From Bacteroidales bacterium (GTDB taxonomy: Bacteria; Bacteroidota; Bacteroidia; Bacteroidales; Bacteroidaceae), in contig SFFY01000010.1 in the NCBI GenBank assembly GCA_004556745.1, forward strand, positions 1 to 54,201: a stretch of 54,201 nucleotides of DNA, written 5' to 3'. A program made the position numbers and the translations under genes. Shown here piece by piece: positions 1 through 7,436 of the stretch. The notes under the pieces were generated by a model. It did no database searches. It saw only the letters and a program-made list of their open reading frames with translations, and was not told the origin of the DNA. The first letter of the stretch is position 1. Each line of letters starts with the position of its first letter.

Positions 1-10
1 AATCTGCTAA

Positions 11-164
11 GGCTGCGGTCGGTTCCCGCCCGCCCACACAGGACAAGCAAAAAACAGAAAAAAGTAAAGCATTTCGTCCTTACTATTTACAGTAAAAAGC
101 AATCGTCCACTTTTTCCTGTTTTTTGCTTGCGTCGTTTGAAGCGGGCGGAAACCGACCGCAGCC
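11..164. repeat. Long imperfect inverted repeat
   Basis: Arms at 11-64 and 111-164 are reverse complements over about 54 bases with roughly eight mismatches. The outer ends (GGCTGCGGTCGGTT) match perfectly. The loop is about 46 bases. An open frame across the right arm (87-296, minus) has no recognisable protein features and is taken as a by-product. The rest of the 1-343 gap holds no gene or promoter that I can identify. The element may be a non-autonomous palindromic repeat or the end of a larger one cut by the window edge. Confidence 0.7.
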
Positions 165-343
165 GCAGGGATTAAGGACGAGCAAAAGCCGATAGGCTTT
201 AATGCTCGGCGTTAAGCCCGGCGGCGTGCCCTTGGGCTTCAAACGATGCAAGCGGTTTTTATGGTTTTTGTCAAATTCCATAGTTAATTCAACCAATGCG
301 CCCTTAATATTTATACTAACCCATCCTTAAATCCAATATATCT

Positions 344-979
344 ATGAATGCTGCAGAATTAGAACAAAACAAGCAACTCTATCTCGATACTTGCCGCCGC
401 GAGATACACCGCGACGGACTGGAACGCCTCTTGGACTATCTCGAAAAGTCGGACTTCTTCACCGCGCCCAGTTCTTCCAATTTCCACCTCAACGAGGCAG
501 GCGGCCTTTGCCGCCATTCGCTCAACGTGTTTGAGGCGGCCTGCAATATTTACGACCACATCTATTTGCCGCAAATCAAGGCAGGCAATTCACCCTTCAC
601 TCACGAGATTTCGCGCGAGAGCATTGCCATCGCCACGCTCTTCCACGACCTTTGCAAAATCAACTTCTACCACGAGACGCAGCGCTTCAAGAAAGACGAA
701 ACCGGGCGTTGGGTCACCTATCCCGGCTATGAGGTGAAAGACAGTTTCCCCTTCGGCCACGGCGAGAAGTCGTGCCTCATGGTGAGCTGGTACATGCGTC
801 TCGAGCCCGAGGAACTTTTAGCCATTCGCTGGCACATGGGCATGTTCGACATGGCGGCCAGCGGTTCGAGCATGAGTTTCTCCTTCCGCGCCGCCGTCGA
901 CAAGTCGCCGCTCGTCAGCATTGTCCACGCCGCCGACTTCCTTGTGTCTAATTTAGTAGAGAAAACAACAGAACATTAG
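344..979 (+). CDS. HD-domain phosphohydrolase-like protein
   Basis: A 211-residue cytoplasmic protein of the HD superfamily, whose members are metal-dependent phosphohydrolases. The likely metal ligands are visible in order: H58 (in LCRHSLNV), H101-D102 (the HD pair in LFHDLCK), H139 (FGHGEKS), H164 (WHMG) and H195/D198 (VHAADF). The substrate cannot be read from sequence; bacterial relatives act on nucleotides or nucleic acid ends. There is no signal peptide. The stop codon forms the first bases of a long hairpin repeat (977-1088), which separates it from the GH89 gene. No promoter of the usual Bacteroidota form is seen upstream. The family is certain, the function unknown. Confidence 0.8.
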   Translation: MNAAELEQNKQLYLDTCRREIHRDGLERLLDYLEKSDFFTAPSSSNFHLNEAGGLCRHSLNVFEAACNIYDHIYLPQIKAGNSPFTHEISRESIAIATLFHDLCKINFYHETQRFKKDETGRWVTYPGYEVKDSFPFGHGEKSCLMVSWYMRLEPEELLAIRWHMGMFDMAASGSSMSFSFRAAVDKSPLVSIVHAADFLVSNLVEKTTEH

Positions 980-1088
980 TAAACAAGTATACAAGTAGAC
1001 GAGTAAACGAGACAGATTACTCATATAAAATATAATTAGCAAAACAAACTTGTCTTGTCTACTTGTTCACTCGTTTACTTGTTTACTA
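977..1088. repeat. Octamer hairpin repeat, full-length copy 1
   Basis: The left arm (977-1018) is built from octamers of the type GAGTARAC/AAGTARAC. The right arm (about 1047-1088) is its near-perfect reverse complement, with an AT-rich loop of about 28 bases. The right end reads GTTTACTAAAAAT, as in the other full copies. It starts on the stop codon of the HD gene and lies just before the GH89 start, so it would be transcribed if the two genes were cotranscribed. Terminator, mRNA-stabiliser and mobile-repeat roles are all possible. Confidence 0.8.
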
Positions 1089-1112
1089 AAAATCCCAGAA
1101 CATTAAAATACC

Positions 1113-4100
1113 ATGAAAGCAAAATTCCTTACCCTCTTCGCGTTCTGGCTTGCCGCCCTCTTCGCGGCATCTGCCAAAGACACCAATCCCGCAGCCGTCA
1201 GCGCATTGCTCGACCGCATCGGCGGCGCAGGCACGTCGGCACGCTTTGTGACCGAAGTTGACGCCACGCTCTCTGCCGACGGCAAGGACGTATTCGTGCT
1301 TGCCGCCCGCGACGGTAAGCCCTGCATTCAGGGCAATAGTCTTTCGGCGGTTACGGCCGGCATCAACTGGTATCTCAACCATTATGCCCACGTCAATCTC
1401 GCCTGGAACCGCCTCACCGCCGACATCTCCGCCGCCACGCTCCCCGTGCCCGGCGCAGAAGAGCGGCACACCTGCACGGCCGACTACCGCTATTACCTCA
1501 ACTACTGCACCTTCTCCTATTCCATGGCCTTTTGGACGTGGGAACGCTGGCAGCAGGAGATCGACTGGATGGCGCTCCACGGCATCAACATGCCGCTCGC
1601 CCTTGTCGGAGCCGACGTGGTGTGGAAAAACGTGCTCGAACAGCTCGGCTACTCTCTCTCTGAAATCAATGCCTTCATCGCCGGCCCGGGCTTCCAGGCC
1701 TGGTGGCTGATGAACAACCTCGAAGGCTGGGGCGGACCCAACAAAGACTGGTGGTACACGCGGCAGGAAACGCTTTCCAAGAATATCCTCGCCCGTATGC
1801 GCGAACTCGGTATGACCCCCGTGCTGCCCGGTTACAGCGGCATGGTGCCCCACGACATCACCGCCAAGAAAGGCTGGACGATTGCCGACCCCGGTCGCTG
1901 GTGCCAGTTCCAACGCCCCGGCTTCCTGCTCCCCACCGACAGCCATTTCGCCGAAATGGCCGCGCTCTATTATCAGGAGTTGGAAAAGGTGATGGGCACA
2001 TCGGCTTATTACAGCATGGACCCCTTCCACGAGGGCGGCAACACGAGCGGCGTGGACCTGCCTGCCGCCTACACCGCCATACAGACGGCTATGGATAAGG
2101 TAAATCCCGATGCCAAGTGGGTAATTCAGAGTTGGAACGAGAACCCGCGCTCGGAATGTCTCAACACGATTAAGAAAGGCAAGCTCGTGGTGCTCGACCT
2201 CTTCTCCGAGGCCGTGCCCCGCTGGAAAGACTGGAACGGCTACGGTGGCCATGAAATGGTCTACTGCATGCTCCACAACTTCGGCGGCCGCGTGGGTCTG
2301 CACGGACGTTTGAAGACGATGACCAACGGCTACTACGATGCCCTGCGCCTCTATCCGCAAAACCTCAAAGGCGTGGGTGCCACGCCCGAGGGCATCGAGA
2401 CCAACCCCATGCTCTACGACGCGCTCTTTGAACTGCCGTGGACCACGGTGGCCTCTACCTCCGAATGGCTCAACGGCTATGCCGCCGCCCGTTACGGTGC
2501 AGCCAATGCCGATGCCGCAGAGGCGTGGCAAAAGTTGGCGCAGTCGGTCTACGACTGCCCCACCTCGCAGCAGGGCACTTCCGAACCCGTGATTTGCGCC
2601 CGCCCCGCGCTTACCGTCAATTCCGTGTCCACGTGGAGCACGAGTGCTATATATTATAATGTCTACGACGTGCGCCGCGCCGCCGCCGCGCTCCTCTCCG
2701 CCGCCGCCGAGTTAGGCGGCAATGTTGCCGGGGCTGACAACCTGCGCTACGACCTCGTGGACGTGACGCGCCAGAGCCTCACCGACGTGGCCAACCTCCT
2801 CCTCAAGCAAATCCGCAGCGCCTACGACGCCAAGGACACCGAACGCTTTACGCGCCTGAAAGACCTCTTCCTCAACCTTATCCTCGACCAAGACCGCCTG
2901 CTCGCCACCGATAGCGGCTTCCGCCTCGGCCGCTGGACGCAGATGGCACGTCGCGTGCCTGCCGAGGCAGGGCAGGGGAGTGTGGCAGCCGATTGCAACT
3001 GGATGGAATGGAACGCCCGCACGCAGATTACCGTTTGGGGCACGGAGGCGGCTGCCAACTGGGGCGGTCTGCACGACTATTCCAACCGCGAGTGGGCCGG
3101 CTTGCTCAAAGACTTCCACTATGCCCGTTGGCAAAAGTTCTTCGATGCCCTTGCTGCCGGAAAGGTCACGCCCTCCGCGTCCGAATGGTTTGCCTTCGAG
3201 GAGGCATGGACTAAAAGCTATGCGCAGCAGTATGCTGCCGAGCCGGAAGGCGATGCCCTCGCCGTGGCTCCCGAACTCTTTGCCAAATATTTCGGCACGC
3301 TCACCGACGCCGCAGGTACCGTTTACCACCTGCCGCTCGGGCTTGCCACCGACCTCACTGCAGAGACCACGCTCACGGCCTACCGTGGCGAGACCTTTGC
3401 GCCCGTGTTCTCTGAAAACATCGCCGCACAAATCGCCTCTTTCGGCATCGACCTCAACGGCGACGGCATGATTGCCGCCGATGAAACCATAGCTGCCGCC
3501 GCCTTCGCCGTTCCCGCCGCCTCCGCAACGGGCAAGGTGAAAGCGCAAATCACGCTCACTGACGGCACGCAGCTCACCCTCGCCCTTCTCCTGCGCGACG
3601 ACATCACCGCCCCGCGCCAAGTGTCCGTTGCCACGGCCGATGTCGCCCAAGGCACGGTTGCCATTGAGGGCGCATCGGAACTGACCGTAAACTCCGCCGA
3701 TGCCGTCACCATCAAGGCCACGCCTGCCACGGGCTACGACTTCCTGCAATGGACAGATGCCGCAGGCAATGTCGTCACCTCGCAAAACCCCTATACTTAC
3801 TACGGCAAGGAGGCGGCGCAGTTCACCGCGCACTTTGCTGTGAACAAGTGGGGCACCGTGACCGAGAACTGGGCCGACCGCAACGACATTCAAAACTATG
3901 AGCAGTACCTCGTGCAGATGTCCGTCTCGCAAAATGGCGGCTCGCCCGTGCAAATCTATTCCACCGCGCAGATGCCCGCCACGCTCTTCAACGTAGTGCC
4001 CACGGCTGTCAATGCCCCGCGCGGCTCGAGCTTCACCCTTTCGTGGAACGACTCCGACCGTCGCGGCTTGTCCTACTGCCGCCTCTCGGCCTACATCGAC

Positions 4101-4769
4101 CTCAATGCCGACGGCGACTTCACCGACGAAGGCGAGTTCCTCGATGTGCGCGGCAATAAGAACCAGGCCGGCAACTCCACCGTTTCCGTCGGCACGCTGC
4201 AAATCGTGCTGCCCTACGACATGCCGCTCGGCATCACCCACGTCCGCCTGCGCTTCGACGGCGCATGGAGCGGCGGCTGGGACTCCGTCACCGATGCCAA
4301 GCCCGCCACGGCCGAGGCAGGCCGCCCCGTCTACGACGTAGTGGTGAACGTCACCGAGCTCCCCGCCCTTGCCCCCACCGTTACCGTTGTGAGCAGCGAT
4401 GCCGCCATGGGCACGGTAGCAATCAGCGGCCTCGACAACCCCGCCACGGTGCGCCCCGGCGAGCGCATCATCTTGCAGGCGCAGCCCAAGGAAGGCTATC
4501 GCCTCGAGGCGTGGACCGACCAATACGGCCGTATCGTCAGCCGCGAGGCCAACTACTCCTTCATTCCTGTCGAGACCGGCACATTTACCGCCAACTTCGC
4601 CAAGGACAGCGGCTCTGACATAAAAAAAAAGAACCTGCCATTAGCGCAGGGCACTCCCCAAATCTACGACCTAAGCGGAAGGCTGCACGGCGCGGCAGAT
4701 AGTTCCCTGCCCGTCGGTGTGTATATCGAGAAGACCGATAATACCAGCCGCAAGGTGTTGCGCAAATAA
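1113..4769 (+). CDS. Secreted alpha-N-acetylglucosaminidase (GH89) with T9SS sorting domain
   Basis: A 1218-residue member of the NAGLU family, which releases terminal alpha-linked GlcNAc, for example from heparan sulfate or class III mucin. Residues 1-21 form a signal peptide. The catalytic part follows: E307 in DPFHEGG is the expected acid/base and E426 in TPEGIE the expected nucleophile, by analogy with human and clostridial enzymes. After the all-helical domain come an InlB-like repeat (about 840-910), a GEVED domain (about 960-1075), a second InlB-like repeat (about 1090-1163) and a C-terminal segment with YDLSGR and LPVGVYI. That last segment matches type A type IX secretion sorting domains, so PorU encoded here could process it. 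GH89 enzymes without this tail are about half to two thirds as long. Confidence 0.92.
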   Translation: MKAKFLTLFAFWLAALFAASAKDTNPAAVSALLDRIGGAGTSARFVTEVDATLSADGKDVFVLAARDGKPCIQGNSLSAVTAGINWYLNHYAHVNLAWNRLTADISAATLPVPGAEERHTCTADYRYYLNYCTFSYSMAFWTWERWQQEIDWMALHGINMPLALVGADVVWKNVLEQLGYSLSEINAFIAGPGFQAWWLMNNLEGWGGPNKDWWYTRQETLSKNILARMRELGMTPVLPGYSGMVPHDITAKKGWTIADPGRWCQFQRPGFLLPTDSHFAEMAALYYQELEKVMGTSAYYSMDPFHEGGNTSGVDLPAAYTAIQTAMDKVNPDAKWVIQSWNENPRSECLNTIKKGKLVVLDLFSEAVPRWKDWNGYGGHEMVYCMLHNFGGRVGLHGRLKTMTNGYYDALRLYPQNLKGVGATPEGIETNPMLYDALFELPWTTVASTSEWLNGYAAARYGAANADAAEAWQKLAQSVYDCPTSQQGTSEPVICARPALTVNSVSTWSTSAIYYNVYDVRRAAAALLSAAAELGGNVAGADNLRYDLVDVTRQSLTDVANLLLKQIRSAYDAKDTERFTRLKDLFLNLILDQDRLLATDSGFRLGRWTQMARRVPAEAGQGSVAADCNWMEWNARTQITVWGTEAAANWGGLHDYSNREWAGLLKDFHYARWQKFFDALAAGKVTPSASEWFAFEEAWTKSYAQQYAAEPEGDALAVAPELFAKYFGTLTDAAGTVYHLPLGLATDLTAETTLTAYRGETFAPVFSENIAAQIASFGIDLNGDGMIAADETIAAAAFAVPAASATGKVKAQITLTDGTQLTLALLLRDDITAPRQVSVATADVAQGTVAIEGASELTVNSADAVTIKATPATGYDFLQWTDAAGNVVTSQNPYTYYGKEAAQFTAHFAVNKWGTVTENWADRNDIQNYEQYLVQMSVSQNGGSPVQIYSTAQMPATLFNVVPTAVNAPRGSSFTLSWNDSDRRGLSYCRLSAYIDLNADGDFTDEGEFLDVRGNKNQAGNSTVSVGTLQIVLPYDMPLGITHVRLRFDGAWSGGWDSVTDAKPATAEAGRPVYDVVVNVTELPALAPTVTVVSSDAAMGTVAISGLDNPATVRPGERIILQAQPKEGYRLEAWTDQYGRIVSREANYSFIPVETGTFTANFAKDSGSDIKKKNLPLAQGTPQIYDLSGRLHGAADSSLPVGVYIEKTDNTSRKVLRK

Positions 4770-4820
4770 CTTACGCCCCTGCTCATCAGAGTAGGGGCGA
4801 ATGCTATATATGGGGCTATA

Positions 4821-5098
4821 ATTGTGGCGGGCTGTAAGCCCAGTTGTTGCCCATAGCCCCGGGCAACGCCCGGGGAAGACGTACGCCGCGATTAATACAT
4901 TCGGCATTTTTGTGCCGTCGGCGCAAAAATGCCACGCACCACAAGCGCGTAACCCATTAACGCACGCAATGCCACGGGGCGTTGCCCCTCATAAGGTAGG
5001 TTGCTCTTGCAGAGCGTGACGCTTTAATCAATGCCCGCCGTACCCCGGGTGCTGCCCGGGGCTATGGGCAGCAATTGGGCTTACAGTCAGCCCCAACC
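4821..5098. repeat. Large palindromic repeat element, copy A
   Basis: An intergenic element of about 278 bases bounded by complementary ends (GTGGCGGGCTGTAAGCCC on the left, GGGCTTACAG on the right). It contains inner complementary blocks (CCCCGGGCAACGCCCGGGG) and a GGCATTTTTGTGCC-type hairpin. It is related to copies B (35157-35375) and C (50491-50750). Its interior runs in the opposite orientation to C. Open frames through it (for example 4671-4907 minus, 4822-5019 plus) are translations of the repeat, not genes. Confidence 0.85.
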
Positions 5099-5136
5099 AT
5101 TTACTCATTCGGCGCAGGCAATCAATCCGCGTGAGC

Positions 5137-5156
5137 GGGCGTTTTGCAAAACGCCC
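5137..5156. repeat. Perfect 20-bp palindrome
   Basis: GGGCGTTTTGCAAAACGCCC is a perfect 20-base palindrome between repeat copy A and the 21-bp array. It could form a hairpin or bind a dimeric protein. It is not followed by a T-run on either strand. Confidence 0.6.
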
Positions 5157-5190
5157 CTACTTTCGTGCAATCATCATAGCACGCCGTTCG

Positions 5191-5463
5191 CATCATCTCC
5201 GTGAAATTTTTTCCTTTCACGGAGATATCTTTTATTTGCTCCTGACTATTTTTTACTATCTGCGTAGAAAAAGTTTGTTAGAAACTTTGTAACGGCCATT
5301 ACAAACTTTCTAACACATGTTACAAACTTTGTAATACGTGTTACAAACTTTGTAACAAAAACTTTTTTATAAGAAAGGAAAAAATATCAAGGAGAAAGGA
5401 ATAATTTGCTTGCAGATCGCAAAATATATCACGGAGCAAATTTTTACGGTCACGTATGATAGT
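5191..5463. repeat. 21-bp periodic array 1 with palindromic core
   Basis: About 13 units, each exactly 21 bases long. Four central 17-bp imperfect palindromes of the type GTTACAAACTTTGTAAC start at 5277, 5298, 5319 and 5340, with 4-base spacers. Left flanking units such as TACTATCTGCGTAGAAAAAGT (from 5254) point toward the core. Right flanking units (5380, 5401, 5422) carry the opposite orientation (ATATCAAGG, GCTTGCAGATCGC, ATATCACGG). A 12-bp inverted repeat lies within the left units (5195-5226). No gene is present. The layout matches array 2. Confidence 0.85.
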
Positions 5464-5557
5464 TGAGGCTGTCTGCCTGAATAGATTTCCTTACGTTGAA
5501 AATGAGCATAGACTAAGGGCTAAAATAATATAGGAAATCATTAGACGTGCATCAATA

Positions 5558-5586
5558 ATTGTGGCGGGCTTTCAACCCGCCACAAT
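5558..5586. repeat. Solo terminal hairpin of the large palindromic family
   Basis: A stem of 11 perfect pairs (ATTGTGGCGGG with CCCGCCACAAT) and a 7-base loop. The sequence equals the outer tip of repeat copies A-C. It lies 74 bases beyond the DUF721 stop codon and could end transcription of the recF operon, but no clear T-run follows on the minus strand. The remaining bases of 5464-5659 show no other feature. Confidence 0.6.
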
Positions 5587-5659
5587 AAGGATTTTTCAAA
5601 ATGGTAAAATTCTGCACAGAAAAGGGCAGAGGCAGACAAAAAAAATAATATTCCCCTAC

Positions 5660-5950
5660 CTATACAAACGAAATGTCGGCAATCACCTGGGCGCGTATCA
5701 TTTCGTTGAGTTTCTTTACAAGATTGCTGCGCTGCATCATCAGCGTGGCGCGGGCGGCAGGCGAAGACACGCGGACGGTGAGCACTTGGTTGCGGATACC
5801 GACGGCTTCAGAGTATCGGCTGAACGCCTCGCCCGCAACCGACGGCCACGCCATGAGGGCGCGGTATTCGTTGAGCGGAGTTTCGAGACCGGCAAGGCGC
5901 AGATAGCGCAAAAGCACGCTGCTTATTTCTTCAGATTGTCGTCGTTCCAT
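5660..5950 (-). CDS. DUF721 domain protein downstream of recF
   Basis: A 96-residue protein starting MERRQSEEISSVLLRYL. It belongs to the DUF721 family (DciA-like), small basic proteins encoded next to recF in many Bacteroidota. In other bacteria DciA is the replicative helicase operator; whether this short form does that is not known. A longer frame reaches back to 6151 in the recF region, but its extra 67 residues have no family resemblance, so the ATG at 5948-5950 is chosen. The start overlaps the 3' end of recF by 28 bases, which implies translational coupling and one operon. Confidence 0.85.
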   Translation of the reverse strand: MERRQSEEISSVLLRYLRLAGLETPLNEYRALMAWPSVAGEAFSRYSEAVGIRNQVLTVRVSSPAARATLMMQRSNLVKKLNEMIRAQVIADISFV

Positions 5951-7044
5951 ACATTTTGCTCCGCGTTGATGTGAAACAGGCGGTAGTCGCGCTGCGTGGC
6001 AGCCAAAATTTTGTCGAGGTGCTCGCGCTGCGTGTCCGTGATAAAGATTTGCCCAAAGTCGTCGCCGCTCACGTAGTCGATGATATTGCCCACACGGCTG
6101 TCGTCGAGTTTGTCGAAAATATCGTCGAGCAGGAGCAGCGGCGTGTGGCAATGCCCCTTTTGCTTGAGATAAAGGAACTGCGCCAGTTTCATGGCGATAA
6201 AATACGTTTTGGTCTGTCCTTGCGACCCTTCGCGGCGCACAGGGTAGCCTTTCAGGGAAAGCAGGAGGTCGTCCTTGTGCGTGCCGTGGAGCGTATAGCC
6301 CACAAGGCGCTCTCGAGCACGCCAGTCGCGCAAAATCGGTTCGAGGTCGCCGCGCTCGCCGTGCGACTGGTATTCAATTTCCACCTCCTCGACCTCTTGA
6401 CGGCTGAGCGTGGCATACATTTTCTGGAAAATAGGACGGAACTCCTCCACAAACGTTCGCCGCGCGGTGTAGATGATGGCGGCATCGCGCGCCATCATCA
6501 CTTCCAAAACATCCAGCACCGATGCGTCCGGCTCTTCCTCCTGCTTCAGCAAAGCGTTGCGCTGTTTGAGGCAACGCTCGTAGCGGATAAGGGCTTCGAG
6601 ATAAGGCGCATCGTACTGCGCAATCACCTGATCCATAAACTTCCGCCGCTCCTCGCTGCCGCCCGAAATAAGTTCAGAGTCAGAGGGCGAGATGAGCACC
6701 AGCGGAATATTGCCCACATGCTCCGATATCTTCTTCAAGTCCTTGCCGTCCACCTTCACCCGCTTGCGGCAGCCGCGCTGCAAACTGCACGTCACGCTTA
6801 GCGCCTCGCCGAGTTCCGAAACGTATTGCCCCGAAATCATGAAGAAGTCCGCGCCGTGGCGTATGTTGATGCTGTCGCTGCCGCCCTGTGCGCTGCGGCA
6901 CAGCGAGAGGTAGCCGATGGCATCGAGTAGGTTCGTCTTGCCCACGCCGTTGGCACCGACTATGCAGTTCACGTTAGGCGAAAAGGTAAGTTCCGCCTGC
7001 TCGAGGTTTTTATAATTAAGGACAGAGATACTTTGAAGAATCAT
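5923..7044 (-). CDS. recF: DNA replication and repair protein RecF
   Basis: A 373-residue SMC-like ATPase that loads RecA at gapped DNA with RecO and RecR. Walker A (GANGVGKT) is at residues 30-37 and the Walker B/signature end (LLLLDDIFDKLD) is near 305. An open frame extends to 7122, but those 26 extra residues (FLVYSFTRLLVYSFTRLL) are only a translation of the GAGTARAC octamer repeat. The ATG at 7042-7044 (MILQSISVLNYKN) matches the family N-terminus. A complete promoter at 7209-7240 on the minus strand would give a leader of about 160 bases running through two repeats. The gene is followed by DUF721 with overlap. Confidence 0.95.
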   Translation of the reverse strand: MILQSISVLNYKNLEQAELTFSPNVNCIVGANGVGKTNLLDAIGYLSLCRSAQGGSDSINIRHGADFFMISGQYVSELGEALSVTCSLQRGCRKRVKVDGKDLKKISEHVGNIPLVLISPSDSELISGGSEERRKFMDQVIAQYDAPYLEALIRYERCLKQRNALLKQEEEPDASVLDVLEVMMARDAAIIYTARRTFVEEFRPIFQKMYATLSRQEVEEVEIEYQSHGERGDLEPILRDWRARERLVGYTLHGTHKDDLLLSLKGYPVRREGSQGQTKTYFIAMKLAQFLYLKQKGHCHTPLLLLDDIFDKLDDSRVGNIIDYVSGDDFGQIFITDTQREHLDKILAATQRDYRLFHINAEQNVWNDDNLKK

Positions 7045-7056
7045 TGAGAAGTTGCT

Positions 7057-7108
7057 TAGTAAACGAGTAAACGAGTAGACGAGTAGACGAGTAAACGAGT
7101 AGACGAGG
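7057..7108. repeat. Octamer repeat, direct array (copy 2)
   Basis: Six tandem octamers (GAGTAAAC or GAGTAGAC) with no complementary arm, so a half-element. It lies directly upstream of the recF start, inside its predicted leader. Read on the minus strand it is open in frame with recF and has created a false N-terminal extension. Confidence 0.85.
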
Positions 7109-7110
7109 AA

Positions 7111-7173
7111 ATTTTCGTGCAAGCGAGTGCAGAGCCGAACTTGTTCGAGCTATGCCGAGCGCAGCAGAAAATC
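7111..7173. repeat. Hairpin module TTTTCGTGCAA...GAAAATC
   Basis: Ends ATTTTCGTGCAA and GCAGAAAATC enclose a small stem (CGAACTTGTTCG). The same module, with a different central stem (TCAAGTTTACTTGA), occurs at 17809-17867 inside a nested palindrome. That the stem is kept while its bases change suggests that structure is selected. The rest of the 7174-7436 gap holds the two divergent promoters and a (TA)n run near 7367-7384. Confidence 0.6.
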
Positions 7174-7208
7174 ACGAAGTGAAACAAGTAAACAAGGGAA
7201 AACTACCG

Positions 7209-7240
7209 CAAAGTTACCACGCAGAGGGCAGATAGGCAAA
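7209..7240 (-). promoter_or_regulatory. Predicted promoter of recF-DUF721
   Basis: On the minus strand TTTG (7240-7237), a 20-base spacer, then TAACTTTG (7216-7209). This is an exact match to the Bacteroidota primary sigma factor pattern. Transcription would start near 7203. Confidence 0.65.
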
Positions 7241-7288
7241 GCAAGCGCGCCCGAAAATAGCGTTTCCTATAAAAAAAAGGGCTTTTGC

Positions 7289-7319
7289 TTTAATTATCCT
7301 ACGAAAAACATTAAATTTG
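7289..7319 (+). promoter_or_regulatory. Predicted promoter of TPR protein-ribH operon
   Basis: TTTA (7289-7292), 19-base spacer, TAAATTTG (7312-7319). This fits the Bacteroidota -33/-7 pattern. The leader would be about 110 bases, with a (TA)n run before the start codon. Confidence 0.65.
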
Positions 7320-7436
7320 CACCGCCTTAATTGAAGCAGTGTGCAAAAACGCTGCCCGAGTACACAATATTATATATATATAATAATGGTGCGGCGCAAC
7401 TGACAGACAAATAAAAATTAGAGCATAAATATCATT

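Noticed and set aside
87..296. 69-residue open frame on minus
   Set aside because: It crosses the right arm of an inverted repeat and shows no domain, start signal or codon pattern of a gene.
1086..2531. 481-residue minus frame opposite the GH89 gene (and similar long shadows opposite sprA, porU, glgB and the PBP)
   Set aside because: High GC at third positions leaves the opposite strand open; the residues are low-complexity and the plus-strand genes are clear.
4671..5019. Open frames in both strands over repeat copy A
   Set aside because: They are translations of a palindromic repeat; similar strings arise from copies B and C.
5277..5356. CRISPR array as an explanation of the 21-bp units
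   Set aside because: The spacers are only 4 bases, the repeats are imperfect, and no cas genes are present.
5191..5463. Chromosomal replication origin
   Set aside because: No dnaA gene and no DnaA boxes (TTATCCACA) are seen, and a second similar array exists 30 kb away.
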